Source of the DNA: Oscillospiraceae bacterium
GTDB taxonomy: Bacteria > Bacillota > Clostridia > Oscillospirales > CAG-272
Direction: 5' to 3'
DNA length: 64,000 nucleotides
Assembly (NCBI GenBank): GCA_015064255.1
Contig: SVSP01000001.1
Location: forward strand, 62,001 to 126,000
Part shown: one piece after another, positions 1 through 9,210 of the stretch
Layout of the letters: the number at the start of each line of letters is the position of its first letter
Numbering within the stretch: position 1 is the first letter of the stretch
Position numbers and translations under genes: made by a program
The notes under the pieces: model-generated
Seen by the model: the letters and a program-made list of their open reading frames with translations, nothing else
Database searches by the model: none
Told to the model about the DNA's origin: nothing

Positions 1-81
1 TTTATTTCCGACATAATATTAAGTGACCTTTCTGTATATCTATAATACATTCTATCACAGTTTATTGTTGATTTCAAGATT

Positions 82-113
82 AAAATGCGAAAATGCGAAA
101 ATGCGAAAATGAA
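82..113. repeat. Short tandem repeat AAAATGCG, about 3.5 copies
   Basis: Three exact copies of AAAATGCG lie at 82-89, 90-97 and 98-105, followed by a decayed fourth. They sit upstream of the promoter of the first gene. The 1-139 stretch is otherwise AT-rich and shows no gene. No function is claimed. Confidence 0.7.
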
Positions 114-139
114 AATTTCTTTCATATCTTTTATTTTAC

Positions 140-168
140 TTGCAAAAGAAGTTTTTTTGATATATAAT
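140..168 (+). promoter_or_regulatory. Sigma-A type promoter of the ComEC-like hydrolase gene
   Basis: TTGCAA at 140-145 and a perfect TATAAT at 163-168 are separated by 17 bases. The -10 lies about 35 bases before the ATG at 204, which has GGAG at 194-197 as its ribosome site. It may also serve addB-addA, which follow closely. Confidence 0.6.
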
Positions 169-203
169 ATAAACGACATCAAAAATAATTTTCGGAGATA
201 GAT

Positions 204-1088
204 ATGAAAAAAAGAAAAACAAAACGAAATAGTACAAAACGAAATGGTACGAAAGTCATAATATTTGTGCTTGTACTTGCATTAATACTGTTTTTGGCTG
301 CAAGATGTCTGAATAAGGAAGAGATGCCCGAGGGTATGCTTGCCGTACATTTTATCGACGTAGGGCAGGGCGACTGTGAGCTTATCGTAACCCCCGACGG
401 TCAAACTATGCTTATAGACGCGGGAATACCCGAATCGGGAGAAGATATAGTAAGCTATATTTCTGCACTCGGAATAACCGAGATAGATATTTTTGTCGCA
501 ACACATTATCACGAGGACCATATCGGCGGAAGCCCGCAGGTTTTTGATGCTTTTGAAATACTGTCTGTACTTATACTCGAATGCGAGGTCAAGACCGTCT
601 GTGCGAAAAATCTGCTGAAAGACATTGAAGAAGAAAAAAGCGAGATCGTTTACGCAGAGCGCGGATATGAATTTGAGCTCGGTGAAGCTGATTTTCTTAC
701 GCTTTCTCCCGAAAAGATAACCGACGGCGGCGGAAACGATGACAGTATAGTACTTCGTATGCAGTACGGAGAGGCGAGATACATATTTACCGGAGATGCG
801 GAAGAAAAAGCAGAAAAGGAAATACTTTCACACTATTCGAAAAGCGAACTTTCATCCGACCTTCTCAAAGCAGGTCACCACGGCTCACGTACGTCAACGT
901 CGGATGAATTTCTTGCGGCTGTGTCGCCGAATATTGCGATAATATCCTGCGGAGAGGGCAATAAATACGGACATCCGCACATAGAAACTGTTGAAAAGCT
1001 CAGTATGTCGGTCAGCTATATTTACCGCACGGACGTGATAGGAAGTATAATAATACTTACCGACGGAGAAAAGATATATAAGAAATAA
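204..1088 (+). CDS. Membrane-anchored ComEC/Rec2-type metallo-beta-lactamase-fold hydrolase
   Basis: The 294-residue product has a lysine/arginine-rich N-terminus and one hydrophobic segment at about 18-34, so the catalytic domain is probably tethered outside the membrane. The rest resembles the C-terminal hydrolase domain of the DNA-uptake channel ComEC: HFIDVGQGD near 49, a metal site THYHEDHIGG with H101, H103, D105 and H106, a later FTGDA aspartate and the AGHHGS motif. The ComEC channel and OB domains are absent, so this is the stand-alone form. Relatives of the domain are phosphodiesterases or nucleases; the substrate here is unknown. It lies 26 bases before addB and may be co-transcribed, which would fit a nucleic-acid role, but that is inference. 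Confidence 0.85.
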   Translation: MKKRKTKRNSTKRNGTKVIIFVLVLALILFLAARCLNKEEMPEGMLAVHFIDVGQGDCELIVTPDGQTMLIDAGIPESGEDIVSYISALGITEIDIFVATHYHEDHIGGSPQVFDAFEILSVLILECEVKTVCAKNLLKDIEEEKSEIVYAERGYEFELGEADFLTLSPEKITDGGGNDDSIVLRMQYGEARYIFTGDAEEKAEKEILSHYSKSELSSDLLKAGHHGSRTSTSDEFLAAVSPNIAIISCGEGNKYGHPHIETVEKLSMSVSYIYRTDVIGSIIILTDGEKIYKK

Positions 1089-1114
1089 AATCCTAAAAGG
1101 AACGGTTTGAATCA

Positions 1115-4100
1115 ATGCTTGAGATAATATACTCACGAGAAAGAAAAAGCTGTGACAGAGAACTTCTTGAACGCATAAAAAAAGATATTTCAGAGCATAA
1201 AAAGGTCACTCTTCTTGTGCCCGAGCAGCAGGTGTATAATGCCGAAGTTATGCTCAGTTATAATAATATAATTTCTCCCGAGATAGAGGTCGTAGGCTTC
1301 AGACGTCTTTGCGAATCTGTTTTCAGACGCTTCGGAGGACTCAACTACAATAATATTACAGACGGCGCTCGTCTTATACTTATGTGGAGAACTGTCGCCG
1401 AAATCGCTCCTATGCTGAAAGAATACAAAAATATCGCACTTGACGATATTGATATGATAAAGAGCCTTATGGCATCGGTCGGTGAGCTTTCTCTTTACGG
1501 TATTTCTCCGAAAACTCTTGAAGAGATAGCGGAAAAAATGAAGGATAATAATGAAAAATTATCCCGTAAGCTCGAAGATATTGCGCTTATTGCCGCGGCA
1601 AACAGCGCGCTTCTCAAAAACGATTATAACGATCCTGCGGAAGATACGAAACGTATCTGTGATATACTTGAGGATAACGATTATTTCGGAGAAAGAAGCG
1701 TTTATATCGCGCATTTTATCTCCTTTACCGTATATGAAAAAAAGATAATTGAAAATATAATAAAGAAGGCTGAGAGCGTTGCTGTTTTTCTTGGTGTTGA
1801 CCGCGTGGACAAGCGTGATATTTTCGAGTCGATACGTAAAACCGAAGAAGCGCTTATTAAATTCGCCGCACGCAATAACGTTAGCGTTATCCGTACACAG
1901 CTTGATACGGAAAATATCGGAATGTCGGACGAAATAGCATACTTTTCGGAAAATATATGGAATTTTTCCGCCGAAAAGTATGACGGAAAGTGTGAAAATA
2001 TCAGAGTGGCAGTTGCTGAAAGCCTTGAAGATGAATCAAGATTTGTTGCAGCCGATATTGCACGAAAGATACGTGAGGAGGGCGCAAGATACCGCGATTT
2101 TGCAATTATTTTAAGAAGCACGTCCGAGTATGAAGGGATAATAGATAAAGCACTCAAAAATTATGCCATACCATCGTTTATTTCATCGCGACGTGATATA
2201 AAGCTGTGTCCATCGGTCAGAATGATACTTCTTGCGCTCAAGATAAAGTCACATAACTGGCAGACAGAAGACGTAATATCGTATATGAGATGCGGATATA
2301 CGGGTCTTACTGTCGATATCTGCGACAAAATAGAAGAGTACGCAAGGATATGGAAAATATCGGGTAAAAGATGGTTTGACGAGAATCCGTGGACGATGCA
2401 TCCGAGAGGATTCGGTGCTCCGTTTATCGATGAAGATACCGCGCTTCTTGAAGAACTTAACAAGTTCAGAAATATTCTTGTTTCTCCGCTTGTCAAATTC
2501 TTTGAAATATTTGAGAAAAAGCCGAATTTGCGCGAGGTGTCTGTAAAGCTGTATAATTTTCTCGAGGAAATATCGCTCAGAGAAAAGCTTGAACTGCACT
2601 CAGCCGAGCTGAGAGATAAAAACCGTGTTGCCGAAGCGGACGAAACCGTTCAGATATGGAATATACTCATAGATTGTCTTGACAGCCTTGTGACAGTCGC
2701 GGGAGAGATGCCGTCGGATTCTTCGTCCTATCTTAAACTGCTTTCCGCATCGCTTGAAATGAGCGACATCGGCAAAATACCGTCGGGAATTGACGAGGTC
2801 ATTATAGGAGAGGCAAATTCGCTCAAGCTGTCGGGCGTAAAATACGTTTACGTTATCGGACTCAATGAGGGTGTTTTTCCTGCTCCGATACGCGAGGACA
2901 TTATTCTCGGCGACAGGGACAGACGCGACCTTGAAGCCCAAGGAATTGAACTCTCACCCGAAAGCTCGGAGCGCGCAAGAGATGAAATGCTCTATTTTTA
3001 TCTTGCGGGAAGTGTTGCCGAAAAAGAGCTTGTGCTGACCTATAACACGCAGAAAAACGTATCGAGCTTTGTTGCACCCGTTTGTTCACTTTTTGGTGAC
3101 GTTAAAACGGTAAAAGTTTCGGAGCTTTCCGAAGAATTTTTCGTGTGGAGCGATATGTCGGCGCTTGAGTATTCGCTGATGCTTCGCGAAAATGACGGGG
3201 AAAAATCTCTTGAAATAAAGAAATATCTTGAAGAGCGCGGGAATATCGGATTTTTTGCGGAAAATGACCTTGTAAACGGTGAATATCGCTATACAGGTGA
3301 CAAAAAGCTTTTCGGAGATTATATGGGACTTTCGCAGTCGCGCCTTGAAAGCTATGCGATGTGTCCGTTTGCATATTTTTGTAAGTACGTGCTTTCTCTT
3401 TCGGAAGAAGCGTCGTCCGAGCCGACAAGCGCGGATATAGGAAACTTTGTTCATTCATTCCTTGAGCTCTTTATTGCAAGGATATTTGACGGCGAGAAAG
3501 AGGTAACGGACGAACTGATATCAGGTACGCTTGAGGACGTTATGGATTATTGCACACGTGCCCTTGGCGAGGTCTCAAAAGAGCCGAGAATAAAAGCTCT
3601 TGTGTCAAGACTTAAAGATAACCTGTCGCTCGTTGTAAAAAGTCTTGCGGACGAATTTGCAAAGTCTAAGTTCAGTCCCGCATTTTTCGAGCTGAAAATA
3701 GGAAACGATACCCTTAAACCGATTACGGTAGAGCTTCCCGACGGCGGAAAAGCGGGTGTTTACGGAGTTATCGACCGTGTTGATACCTACGAGGACGACG
3801 GAAAAATTTACGTAAGAGTGGTAGATTATAAAACAGGCAAAAAGGTCTTTTCAAGGGCTGACCTTCAGTATGGGCTTAATATGCAGATGCTCCTTTATCT
3901 TGCATCGCTCTGCAGAACGTCGGATAAAGAATTTCTTAAAAAGCTCGGCGTAAAAGACGGCGAAAAGCCGATACCTGCCGGAATACTCTATTTTTCGACC
4001 AAAATGCCCGAAGCCGAAGTGGTGTCGGGTATGAACATAAGTGCTGATGAAATAGAGGACGTAACTCTCGGAAAGCTGAAGAGAATAGGACTCGTTTGCG

Positions 4101-4447
4101 GCGATATATCGGTGCTTGAAGCGATGGATCCTGCGTTTGGCGGAGTTTATACACCCGTTACGGTCAAAAAAGACGGAAGCTTTTCGAAAAAATCTGAAAA
4201 CTCGGTGGTTTCTTCGTTTGACGAGCTTTTCGATGAAATAAACGGCACGGTATCTGAGCTTGCTTACAAAATGAAGCAGGGAAATGCGGACGCGATACCG
4301 CTTAAAACAAACAATCAGGATGCGTGCAGATACTGCTCTATGGCATCGGTATGCAGAAGAAAGAGTTACTGCGAGGAGCATAGCGAGATACTTCACGGTG
4401 TGCCTGATGATGAATACGATTTCGAGGGAGGTAGAGAAAATGGCTGA
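1115..4447 (+). CDS. addB: AddB, ATP-dependent helicase/nuclease subunit B
   Basis: This is the 1110-residue AddB subunit of AddAB, which resects double-strand breaks to Chi sites for RecA-dependent repair. The C-terminal RecB-type nuclease has catalytic D904-Y-K906. The iron-sulfur cysteines are C750 (in MCPFAYFC) and the C-terminal CxxCx5C at C1071, C1074 and C1080, matching the spacing known in Bacillus AddB. The N-terminus aligns with the family through LLVPEQQ, but the Walker A loop just before it, normally GxSGSGKT, reads SRERKSCD, so ATP binding is probably lost. The ATG at 1115 has AAAAGGAACGG upstream. The last 8 bases overlap addA, indicating coupled translation. Confidence 0.95.
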   Translation: MLEIIYSRERKSCDRELLERIKKDISEHKKVTLLVPEQQVYNAEVMLSYNNIISPEIEVVGFRRLCESVFRRFGGLNYNNITDGARLILMWRTVAEIAPMLKEYKNIALDDIDMIKSLMASVGELSLYGISPKTLEEIAEKMKDNNEKLSRKLEDIALIAAANSALLKNDYNDPAEDTKRICDILEDNDYFGERSVYIAHFISFTVYEKKIIENIIKKAESVAVFLGVDRVDKRDIFESIRKTEEALIKFAARNNVSVIRTQLDTENIGMSDEIAYFSENIWNFSAEKYDGKCENIRVAVAESLEDESRFVAADIARKIREEGARYRDFAIILRSTSEYEGIIDKALKNYAIPSFISSRRDIKLCPSVRMILLALKIKSHNWQTEDVISYMRCGYTGLTVDICDKIEEYARIWKISGKRWFDENPWTMHPRGFGAPFIDEDTALLEELNKFRNILVSPLVKFFEIFEKKPNLREVSVKLYNFLEEISLREKLELHSAELRDKNRVAEADETVQIWNILIDCLDSLVTVAGEMPSDSSSYLKLLSASLEMSDIGKIPSGIDEVIIGEANSLKLSGVKYVYVIGLNEGVFPAPIREDIILGDRDRRDLEAQGIELSPESSERARDEMLYFYLAGSVAEKELVLTYNTQKNVSSFVAPVCSLFGDVKTVKVSELSEEFFVWSDMSALEYSLMLRENDGEKSLEIKKYLEERGNIGFFAENDLVNGEYRYTGDKKLFGDYMGLSQSRLESYAMCPFAYFCKYVLSLSEEASSEPTSADIGNFVHSFLELFIARIFDGEKEVTDELISGTLEDVMDYCTRALGEVSKEPRIKALVSRLKDNLSLVVKSLADEFAKSKFSPAFFELKIGNDTLKPITVELPDGGKAGVYGVIDRVDTYEDDGKIYVRVVDYKTGKKVFSRADLQYGLNMQMLLYLASLCRTSDKEFLKKLGVKDGEKPIPAGILYFSTKMPEAEVVSGMNISADEIEDVTLGKLKRIGLVCGDISVLEAMDPAFGGVYTPVTVKKDGSFSKKSENSVVSSFDELFDEINGTVSELAYKMKQGNADAIPLKTNNQDACRYCSMASVCRRKSYCEEHSEILHGVPDDEYDFEGGRENG

Positions 4448-7400
4448 CAGAATATGGACAGCTTCGCAAAGCAGAGCTATAAATATGCGTGACGGCGACC
4501 TTATTATCTCTGCCGCCGCAGGATCGGGTAAAACTGCCGTGCTTTGTGAAAGAGTTATACGCTCGCTGCTCGATGAAAAGTCCCCTATAAATATATCGGA
4601 TATGCTCATCGTTACCTTCACAAAAGCATCTGCAGAAGAGCTGAAAGAAAGAATAGCTAAGGCTATCCGTGCGGAAATTGCTAAAACTCCCGATAATAAA
4701 AGACTCGTAAGACAGCTTATGATGCTCCAGAATGCCGATATCGGAACTATACACAGCTTTTGCGGAAATCTTATTTCGGCAAATACGTCAGCACTTTCGC
4801 TTATATCAAACGTGCGTGTTTCTGATGCTTCGGAGAGCGATATTATTGCGCTTAAAACTATGGAAAAGTGCATAAACGACGCTTATGCGTTTGACGGCGA
4901 ATTTGCTTATATGGTAAACAATTTTGTTTCTGCGAGCGATTCTTCTCTTGCCGATACACTTCTCGGCATCTATAAAAAAACACAGAGCAGTCCCTATGGA
5001 ATAGACCTGCTTAATCGGTTTGCGTGCGAATATTCCGAAATGGACGAAGAAAAGTGGAATGAGAGCAGATATTCAAAGCAGATACGAAAATCCCTCTGCT
5101 CAGAGCTTGAATCGTATATTGCCGCTATCAAAGACGGTCTTGACTACATAATAAACGATGAAAAGGTATATAAAGCAAGAGGCAGTGCATACCGGTACGA
5201 TATTTCGTATATGACAGGGATATGTGAAGCATCCAAACGCGGCTGGAATGACCTTATGAGCGCTTTGTCCGAAGAATATAATCCACCGAAATGCTCGGCG
5301 CTCAGAGGCGTGACCGATAGCAGAATAGAAGAGATCAAAGACGAGCGCGATTCTGTGAGGGAAAGGCTCAAAAAGCTTGACGAAGAATATTTGTGGGATA
5401 CCAATACCGTAATTAAGATCTGTGAAATAAACGCGAAATTTCTTCGTGTTCTTTACAGAACGCTTTCAAAGTTCGAGAAAGCGTTTTCCGAGGAAAAGCG
5501 TCGTCTTTCGATAATAGATTTTTCCGACCTTGAAAAAATGGCGTATAAGCTTCTTGTGCGTGAGGACGGAAAGCCAACCGAGCTTGCAAGAGAAATATCG
5601 AAAAAATATAAACAGATATATATTGACGAATATCAGGATACTAACGCTTTGCAGGACGGTATTTTCAGCGCGATTTCGAATTCCAACCGTTTTATGGTAG
5701 GCGATATCAAGCAAAGTATATACGCTTTCCGCGGTGCAGAGCCCTCGATATTTGCAGAATACAGAGATACTTTCATCGACTGTACTCCAGAAAACAAGGA
5801 CGCAGAAGAGGGCAAGCGGATATTTCTTTCCAACAATTTCAGATGCGATAAGCCGATAATAGATTTCTCAAACCGTGTTTTCGATACTCTTTTCAGAAAT
5901 AACAGCGGCGCAGTAGAATATCTTGACGAGGATGCTCTCGTTTTTTCAAAGGATAAAAAAGAAAAATACGAAAGGGTTGAGGTAATACTCACCGAAAAGG
6001 ATAAGGACTGTGCAGGTTATTCGGAAGCTGTCCTTATTGCAAGTGAGATAAAAAAACTTATTTCAAGCGGAGTAAAGCCGTCCGATATAGCTGTTATGAT
6101 GAGAGCCTTCGGCGAAAACGCGCGCGTTTTGAAGAAGGTTCTTGAAAGCGAAGGAATACCGATAGACGGATCGGGAAATATTGATATTTTATCAATGCCT
6201 GAAATACTCTTCATTTTGTCACTGCTTAACTGCATAGACAATCCGCACCGTGATATATGGTTTGCTTCGGCACTCAGCAGTAAGATATTCGGTATAGAAT
6301 TTAACGATATTGTCGATATTGCCTGCGAAAAGTATGAAACGCGTATGTCGCTTTACGATAAATTCAGAGCCTATACCGAAGAAAATGGCTTTGAAAAGGG
6401 AAAGAAGCTTTTGTCTTGGCTGTCGGATGCAAGAGATAATGTAAACGGCAAGAAGGTCTTTGAAATAGTGGAAGATATTTGCTCGGATTTTGCAGTATCC
6501 GCACTTGCTGCACTCGATAAGGAAAACGGCGATAATACCAAACGCTGCATAGAAACCTTTAAAAATCTCGCAAGAGCTTATGAGAAAAACGCCTTCAGAG
6601 GACTTCACAGCTTTCTTGGCTACGTTGAAGACATAAGAAGCGACAAAGCCGGAAGTGATGCTCTCAAAATTGAAAGCTCTGACAAAAAGGACTGCGTACA
6701 GCTTCTTACCGTGCATCATTCGAAGGGTCTCGAATTTGAATACTGTTTCGTTTCTGGCTGCGGAAAAAACGTAAATAAAAGCGACATCAGAGCGAATTTT
6801 CTCTTTTCCAATTCCTTCGGTGCTGTTGTAAGGGCTATCGACCTCGGCGGTCAGATAAGATATAATTCGCCGATGTATAAGGCTATGGTCGAATATATTT
6901 ATGAAACGCAGATAGACGAAGAAATGCGTATTCTTTACGTTGCGCTCACTCGTGCAAGAAAGAAGCTTTTCGTTACGGCAGAGGTGAAGGATATCGACGA
7001 AAGCTTCGCAAAAGCACTCAAAATGCAGAAGAATTGCTCGCCTTACGTGTTCAAAGCAGCAAGCACTTATATTCTGTGGATACTTGCTGCAGTCTATAAA
7101 AGGGCAGAAGATATTGATATTTCGATAGCCGAAAGCGCACCTTACTACGAATGGAAAAACGGCAGAGGTAGTGTCAGCTTAAGCAGCGTGAGCAAAGCGG
7201 CGGAAGATGATACTCCTGCGGACGAATACGAAGAAATATTCGAAATTTCGGAAGATGAAATTGAGGACAAAAAAACACTTGAGCTCGGCGAGATACGCAA
7301 AAGACTTGAATACGTATATCCTTACGAGAAAGAGCTTACTCTTCCTGCAAAAATGTCTGTTTCACGGCTTTTCCCCGAAATACTCGACTATGACTATGTC

Positions 7401-8009
7401 GATCTCGTGAAAAACGAGGAAAATTTCACGGATGTTCCGAAATTTATGTCGGGAAATTCCGAGGTTAAGGTCACGGGTGCGATGCGCGGCACGGCAACTC
7501 ACGTGTTTATGCAGTTTTGCGATTTTGCAAATGCAGAGAAAAACGGTGTTGAGATAGAGCTTGCACGTTTGTGCGATAAAAAATTCATCGATCCGAGCCT
7601 TGCAAATCTCGTTTATATCGATAAGCTGAGAAAGTTTTTCGCATCCGATCTTTACCGCGAGATAAAATCCGCGAAAAACGTCTGGCGGGAAAAGAGATTC
7701 AGCCTTATGCTTCCTGCAAGCGAATTTACGGGCAGGGAAGAGCTGAAAGACTCGCTTTCGAGTGCGAAAATTCTCGTTCAGGGTGTTTTTGACTGCCTTA
7801 TTGAACGCGGGGATAAGACCTTAAAGCTTATCGACTATAAGACCGATTATGTCAGCGGAAATGTCGAGGAAGACGAAAAAATGCTCTGCGAGAGATATTT
7901 TACACAGCTTTCTTACTATAAGCGCGCTTGCGAGCTTATGATGGGACGCGAGGTCAGCGAAACGTCGGTGTATTCTTTCGGACTTGGCAGAGAGGTAAGG
8001 ATCATTTGA
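4440..8009 (+). CDS. addA: AddA, ATP-dependent helicase/nuclease subunit A
   Basis: AddA is the motor and second nuclease subunit of AddAB. The 1189-residue protein has the SF1A helicase Walker A AAAGSGKT (G28 to T32), motif II DEYQDTN at 396-402, motif VI around VALTRARKK, and a C-terminal RecB-type nuclease with D1132-Y-K1134. The start is set at the ATG at 4440, giving MADRIWT, because GGAGG lies at 4426-4431 and family members begin just before the Q motif. The frame stays open upstream to 4284, but that part lies inside addB and has no helicase homology. Length is normal for the family (about 1200). With AddB defective in Walker A, this subunit would supply all ATPase activity. Confidence 0.95.
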   Translation: MADRIWTASQSRAINMRDGDLIISAAAGSGKTAVLCERVIRSLLDEKSPINISDMLIVTFTKASAEELKERIAKAIRAEIAKTPDNKRLVRQLMMLQNADIGTIHSFCGNLISANTSALSLISNVRVSDASESDIIALKTMEKCINDAYAFDGEFAYMVNNFVSASDSSLADTLLGIYKKTQSSPYGIDLLNRFACEYSEMDEEKWNESRYSKQIRKSLCSELESYIAAIKDGLDYIINDEKVYKARGSAYRYDISYMTGICEASKRGWNDLMSALSEEYNPPKCSALRGVTDSRIEEIKDERDSVRERLKKLDEEYLWDTNTVIKICEINAKFLRVLYRTLSKFEKAFSEEKRRLSIIDFSDLEKMAYKLLVREDGKPTELAREISKKYKQIYIDEYQDTNALQDGIFSAISNSNRFMVGDIKQSIYAFRGAEPSIFAEYRDTFIDCTPENKDAEEGKRIFLSNNFRCDKPIIDFSNRVFDTLFRNNSGAVEYLDEDALVFSKDKKEKYERVEVILTEKDKDCAGYSEAVLIASEIKKLISSGVKPSDIAVMMRAFGENARVLKKVLESEGIPIDGSGNIDILSMPEILFILSLLNCIDNPHRDIWFASALSSKIFGIEFNDIVDIACEKYETRMSLYDKFRAYTEENGFEKGKKLLSWLSDARDNVNGKKVFEIVEDICSDFAVSALAALDKENGDNTKRCIETFKNLARAYEKNAFRGLHSFLGYVEDIRSDKAGSDALKIESSDKKDCVQLLTVHHSKGLEFEYCFVSGCGKNVNKSDIRANFLFSNSFGAVVRAIDLGGQIRYNSPMYKAMVEYIYETQIDEEMRILYVALTRARKKLFVTAEVKDIDESFAKALKMQKNCSPYVFKAASTYILWILAAVYKRAEDIDISIAESAPYYEWKNGRGSVSLSSVSKAAEDDTPADEYEEIFEISEDEIEDKKTLELGEIRKRLEYVYPYEKELTLPAKMSVSRLFPEILDYDYVDLVKNEENFTDVPKFMSGNSEVKVTGAMRGTATHVFMQFCDFANAEKNGVEIELARLCDKKFIDPSLANLVYIDKLRKFFASDLYREIKSAKNVWREKRFSLMLPASEFTGREELKDSLSSAKILVQGVFDCLIERGDKTLKLIDYKTDYVSGNVEEDEKMLCERYFTQLSYYKRACELMMGREVSETSVYSFGLGREVRII

Positions 8010-8076
8010 TGTGTGTAGATTAATATTAAAATGTCGAAACATCGGTTATTGAACGACTATAAGGTAAGGTACTGCG

Positions 8077-8580
8077 ATGAACAAAGAATTACCGAATAGA
8101 AAAGTTATCAGATTAAAAAATTTTGATTATAGCAGAAGAGGTGCATATTTTATAACGATATGTACGAAAGACAGAAGGAATATTCTATCTACGGTTGTAG
8201 GGGAGGGGTCTCCCCTCCCGAGATTATCGTGTTATGGCAAAATTGTGGATGTTTGGATTCAAAAAATCTCTGAAAAATATAGAGAAATATTCGTGGATTC
8301 CTATATTATTATGCCTAACCATATACATTTGTTATTGTCGGTCTCAAATGATGGCGGGAGGGGAGACCCCTCCCCTACGGTGAATGCAGCAATGGGATGG
8401 CTTAAATATCAAGTAACCAAAGAATTAAACAAAATGCGTGGTACAGCAGGAGAAAAAATATTTCAACGCTCTTTCTTTGATCATATTGTTCGAAATCGCG
8501 ATGATTATAATGAGATATATAAATACATTAGCGAAAATCCGATTCGTTGGAAATGTGATAAATTCTATTCAGAAGAGTAA
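8077..8580 (+). CDS. REP-associated tyrosine transposase (RAYT, IS200-like Y1 fold)
   Basis: The 167-residue protein matches the TnpA_REP family: an N-terminal RRGAYFITICT strand, an HUH metal motif H82-I-H84 in MPNHIHLLL and a probable catalytic Y111 in GWLKYQVTKE. Family members nick single-stranded DNA at REP palindromes and are usually stable single-copy genes. Two 24-base palindromic sequences (8197-8220 and 8355-8378), exact reverse complements of each other, lie inside the frame and encode residues 41-48 and about 93-101, both in loops outside the catalytic motifs. The gene seems intact. The region is more AT-rich than addAB upstream, suggesting acquired DNA. Confidence 0.88.
   Translation: MNKELPNRKVIRLKNFDYSRRGAYFITICTKDRRNILSTVVGEGSPLPRLSCYGKIVDVWIQKISEKYREIFVDSYIIMPNHIHLLLSVSNDGGRGDPSPTVNAAMGWLKYQVTKELNKMRGTAGEKIFQRSFFDHIVRNRDDYNEIYKYISENPIRWKCDKFYSEE
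8197..8220 (+). repeat. REP-like palindrome, copy 1, inside the RAYT gene
   Basis: An 8-base stem GGGAGGGG (8201-8208) and CCCCTCCC (8212-8219) closes a TCT loop. The 24-base block is the exact reverse complement of 8355-8378. It is read as eight codons, giving VGEGSPLP. Confidence 0.85.
8355..8378 (-). repeat. REP-like palindrome, copy 2, inverted, inside the RAYT gene
   Basis: The stem is GGGAGGGG (8356-8363) and CCCCTCCC (8367-8374) with an AGA loop. All 24 bases match the reverse complement of 8197-8220. It is read in frame as about GGRGDPSPT, immediately after the HUH strand. Confidence 0.85.
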
Positions 8581-8632
8581 AATATAATAATGTAAATAAG
8601 ATAAGTTATTAATTGGATTTAAAGGATGGGAT

Positions 8633-9154
8633 ATGTTTATTATCGAAAATGATGAATTAGGGTTGACACCGTATACTCACAACGATGATTACGATATGTA
8701 TATGTGTTGGCAAGATATTCATACTCAAAAAGGGTATAACATAGTGTTTGAACAAACATTTGATGAGTTCAAAACAATCGAAATAAATCGTTTCAAATTT
8801 TGGGTTACTGTCGTTGACAAGAATTCTAATAAAAAAGTCGGAACTCTCAGACTCGGACTTGATGAAAAATGCCCCGATTTGGCGATTTGGATTTATCCGA
8901 AATACAGAAATAAGGGATACGCTACGAATGCTTTCAAGCTTGCAATAGATTATATTTTTCAAAACTTTAATTATAAAGAAATTTCAGCAGGTTGTTATTA
9001 TGATAATATATATAGTCTGAAAATGCTTGAAAAAGTCGGATTTGTGCGATATCCTGTCGGCGATACGAAGGAGATTGATTGCTTTACCGGAAATGAAACT
9101 GTTCAATTAGAATTCAGAATTTTAAACAGTAAATTCGGTTTGAAAAATACTTGA
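8633..9154 (+). CDS. GNAT family N-acetyltransferase (RimJ/RimL-like)
   Basis: The 173-residue product has the RimJ/RimL arrangement: an N-terminal TPYTHNDDYDMY strand-helix, the acetyl-CoA loop region IYPKYRNKGYATNAF at about 91-105, and the ending ISAGCYYDNIYSLKMLEKVGF typical of GNAT motif B. The acceptor substrate is unknown. AAAGGATGGG precedes the ATG. The gene is AT-rich like the RAYT gene before it, and the pair may have been acquired together. The shared terminator at 9165-9200 follows. Confidence 0.8.
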   Translation: MFIIENDELGLTPYTHNDDYDMYMCWQDIHTQKGYNIVFEQTFDEFKTIEINRFKFWVTVVDKNSNKKVGTLRLGLDEKCPDLAIWIYPKYRNKGYATNAFKLAIDYIFQNFNYKEISAGCYYDNIYSLKMLEKVGFVRYPVGDTKEIDCFTGNETVQLEFRILNSKFGLKNT

Positions 9155-9164
9155 ACTGTAATAC

Positions 9165-9200
9165 AAAAACCGCAAGGATTTTACTCCTTGCGGTTTTGTG
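9165..9200. terminator. Bidirectional intrinsic terminator between convergent genes
   Basis: AAAACCGCAAGGA pairs with TCCTTGCGGTTTT, with T tracts on both strands. It separates the acetyltransferase (plus) from the GtaA-like gene (minus). Confidence 0.85.
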
Positions 9201-9210
9201 TGTTTAAAAA

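Noticed and set aside
4284-4439. Longer N-terminus of AddA starting at 4284
   Set aside because: The extension lies fully within addB, carries no helicase sequence, and a strong GGAGG lies before the ATG at 4440.
8197-8378. The palindromes as evidence that the RAYT gene is broken
   Set aside because: The frame is open, the HUH and tyrosine motifs are in place and length is normal, so it was called intact.
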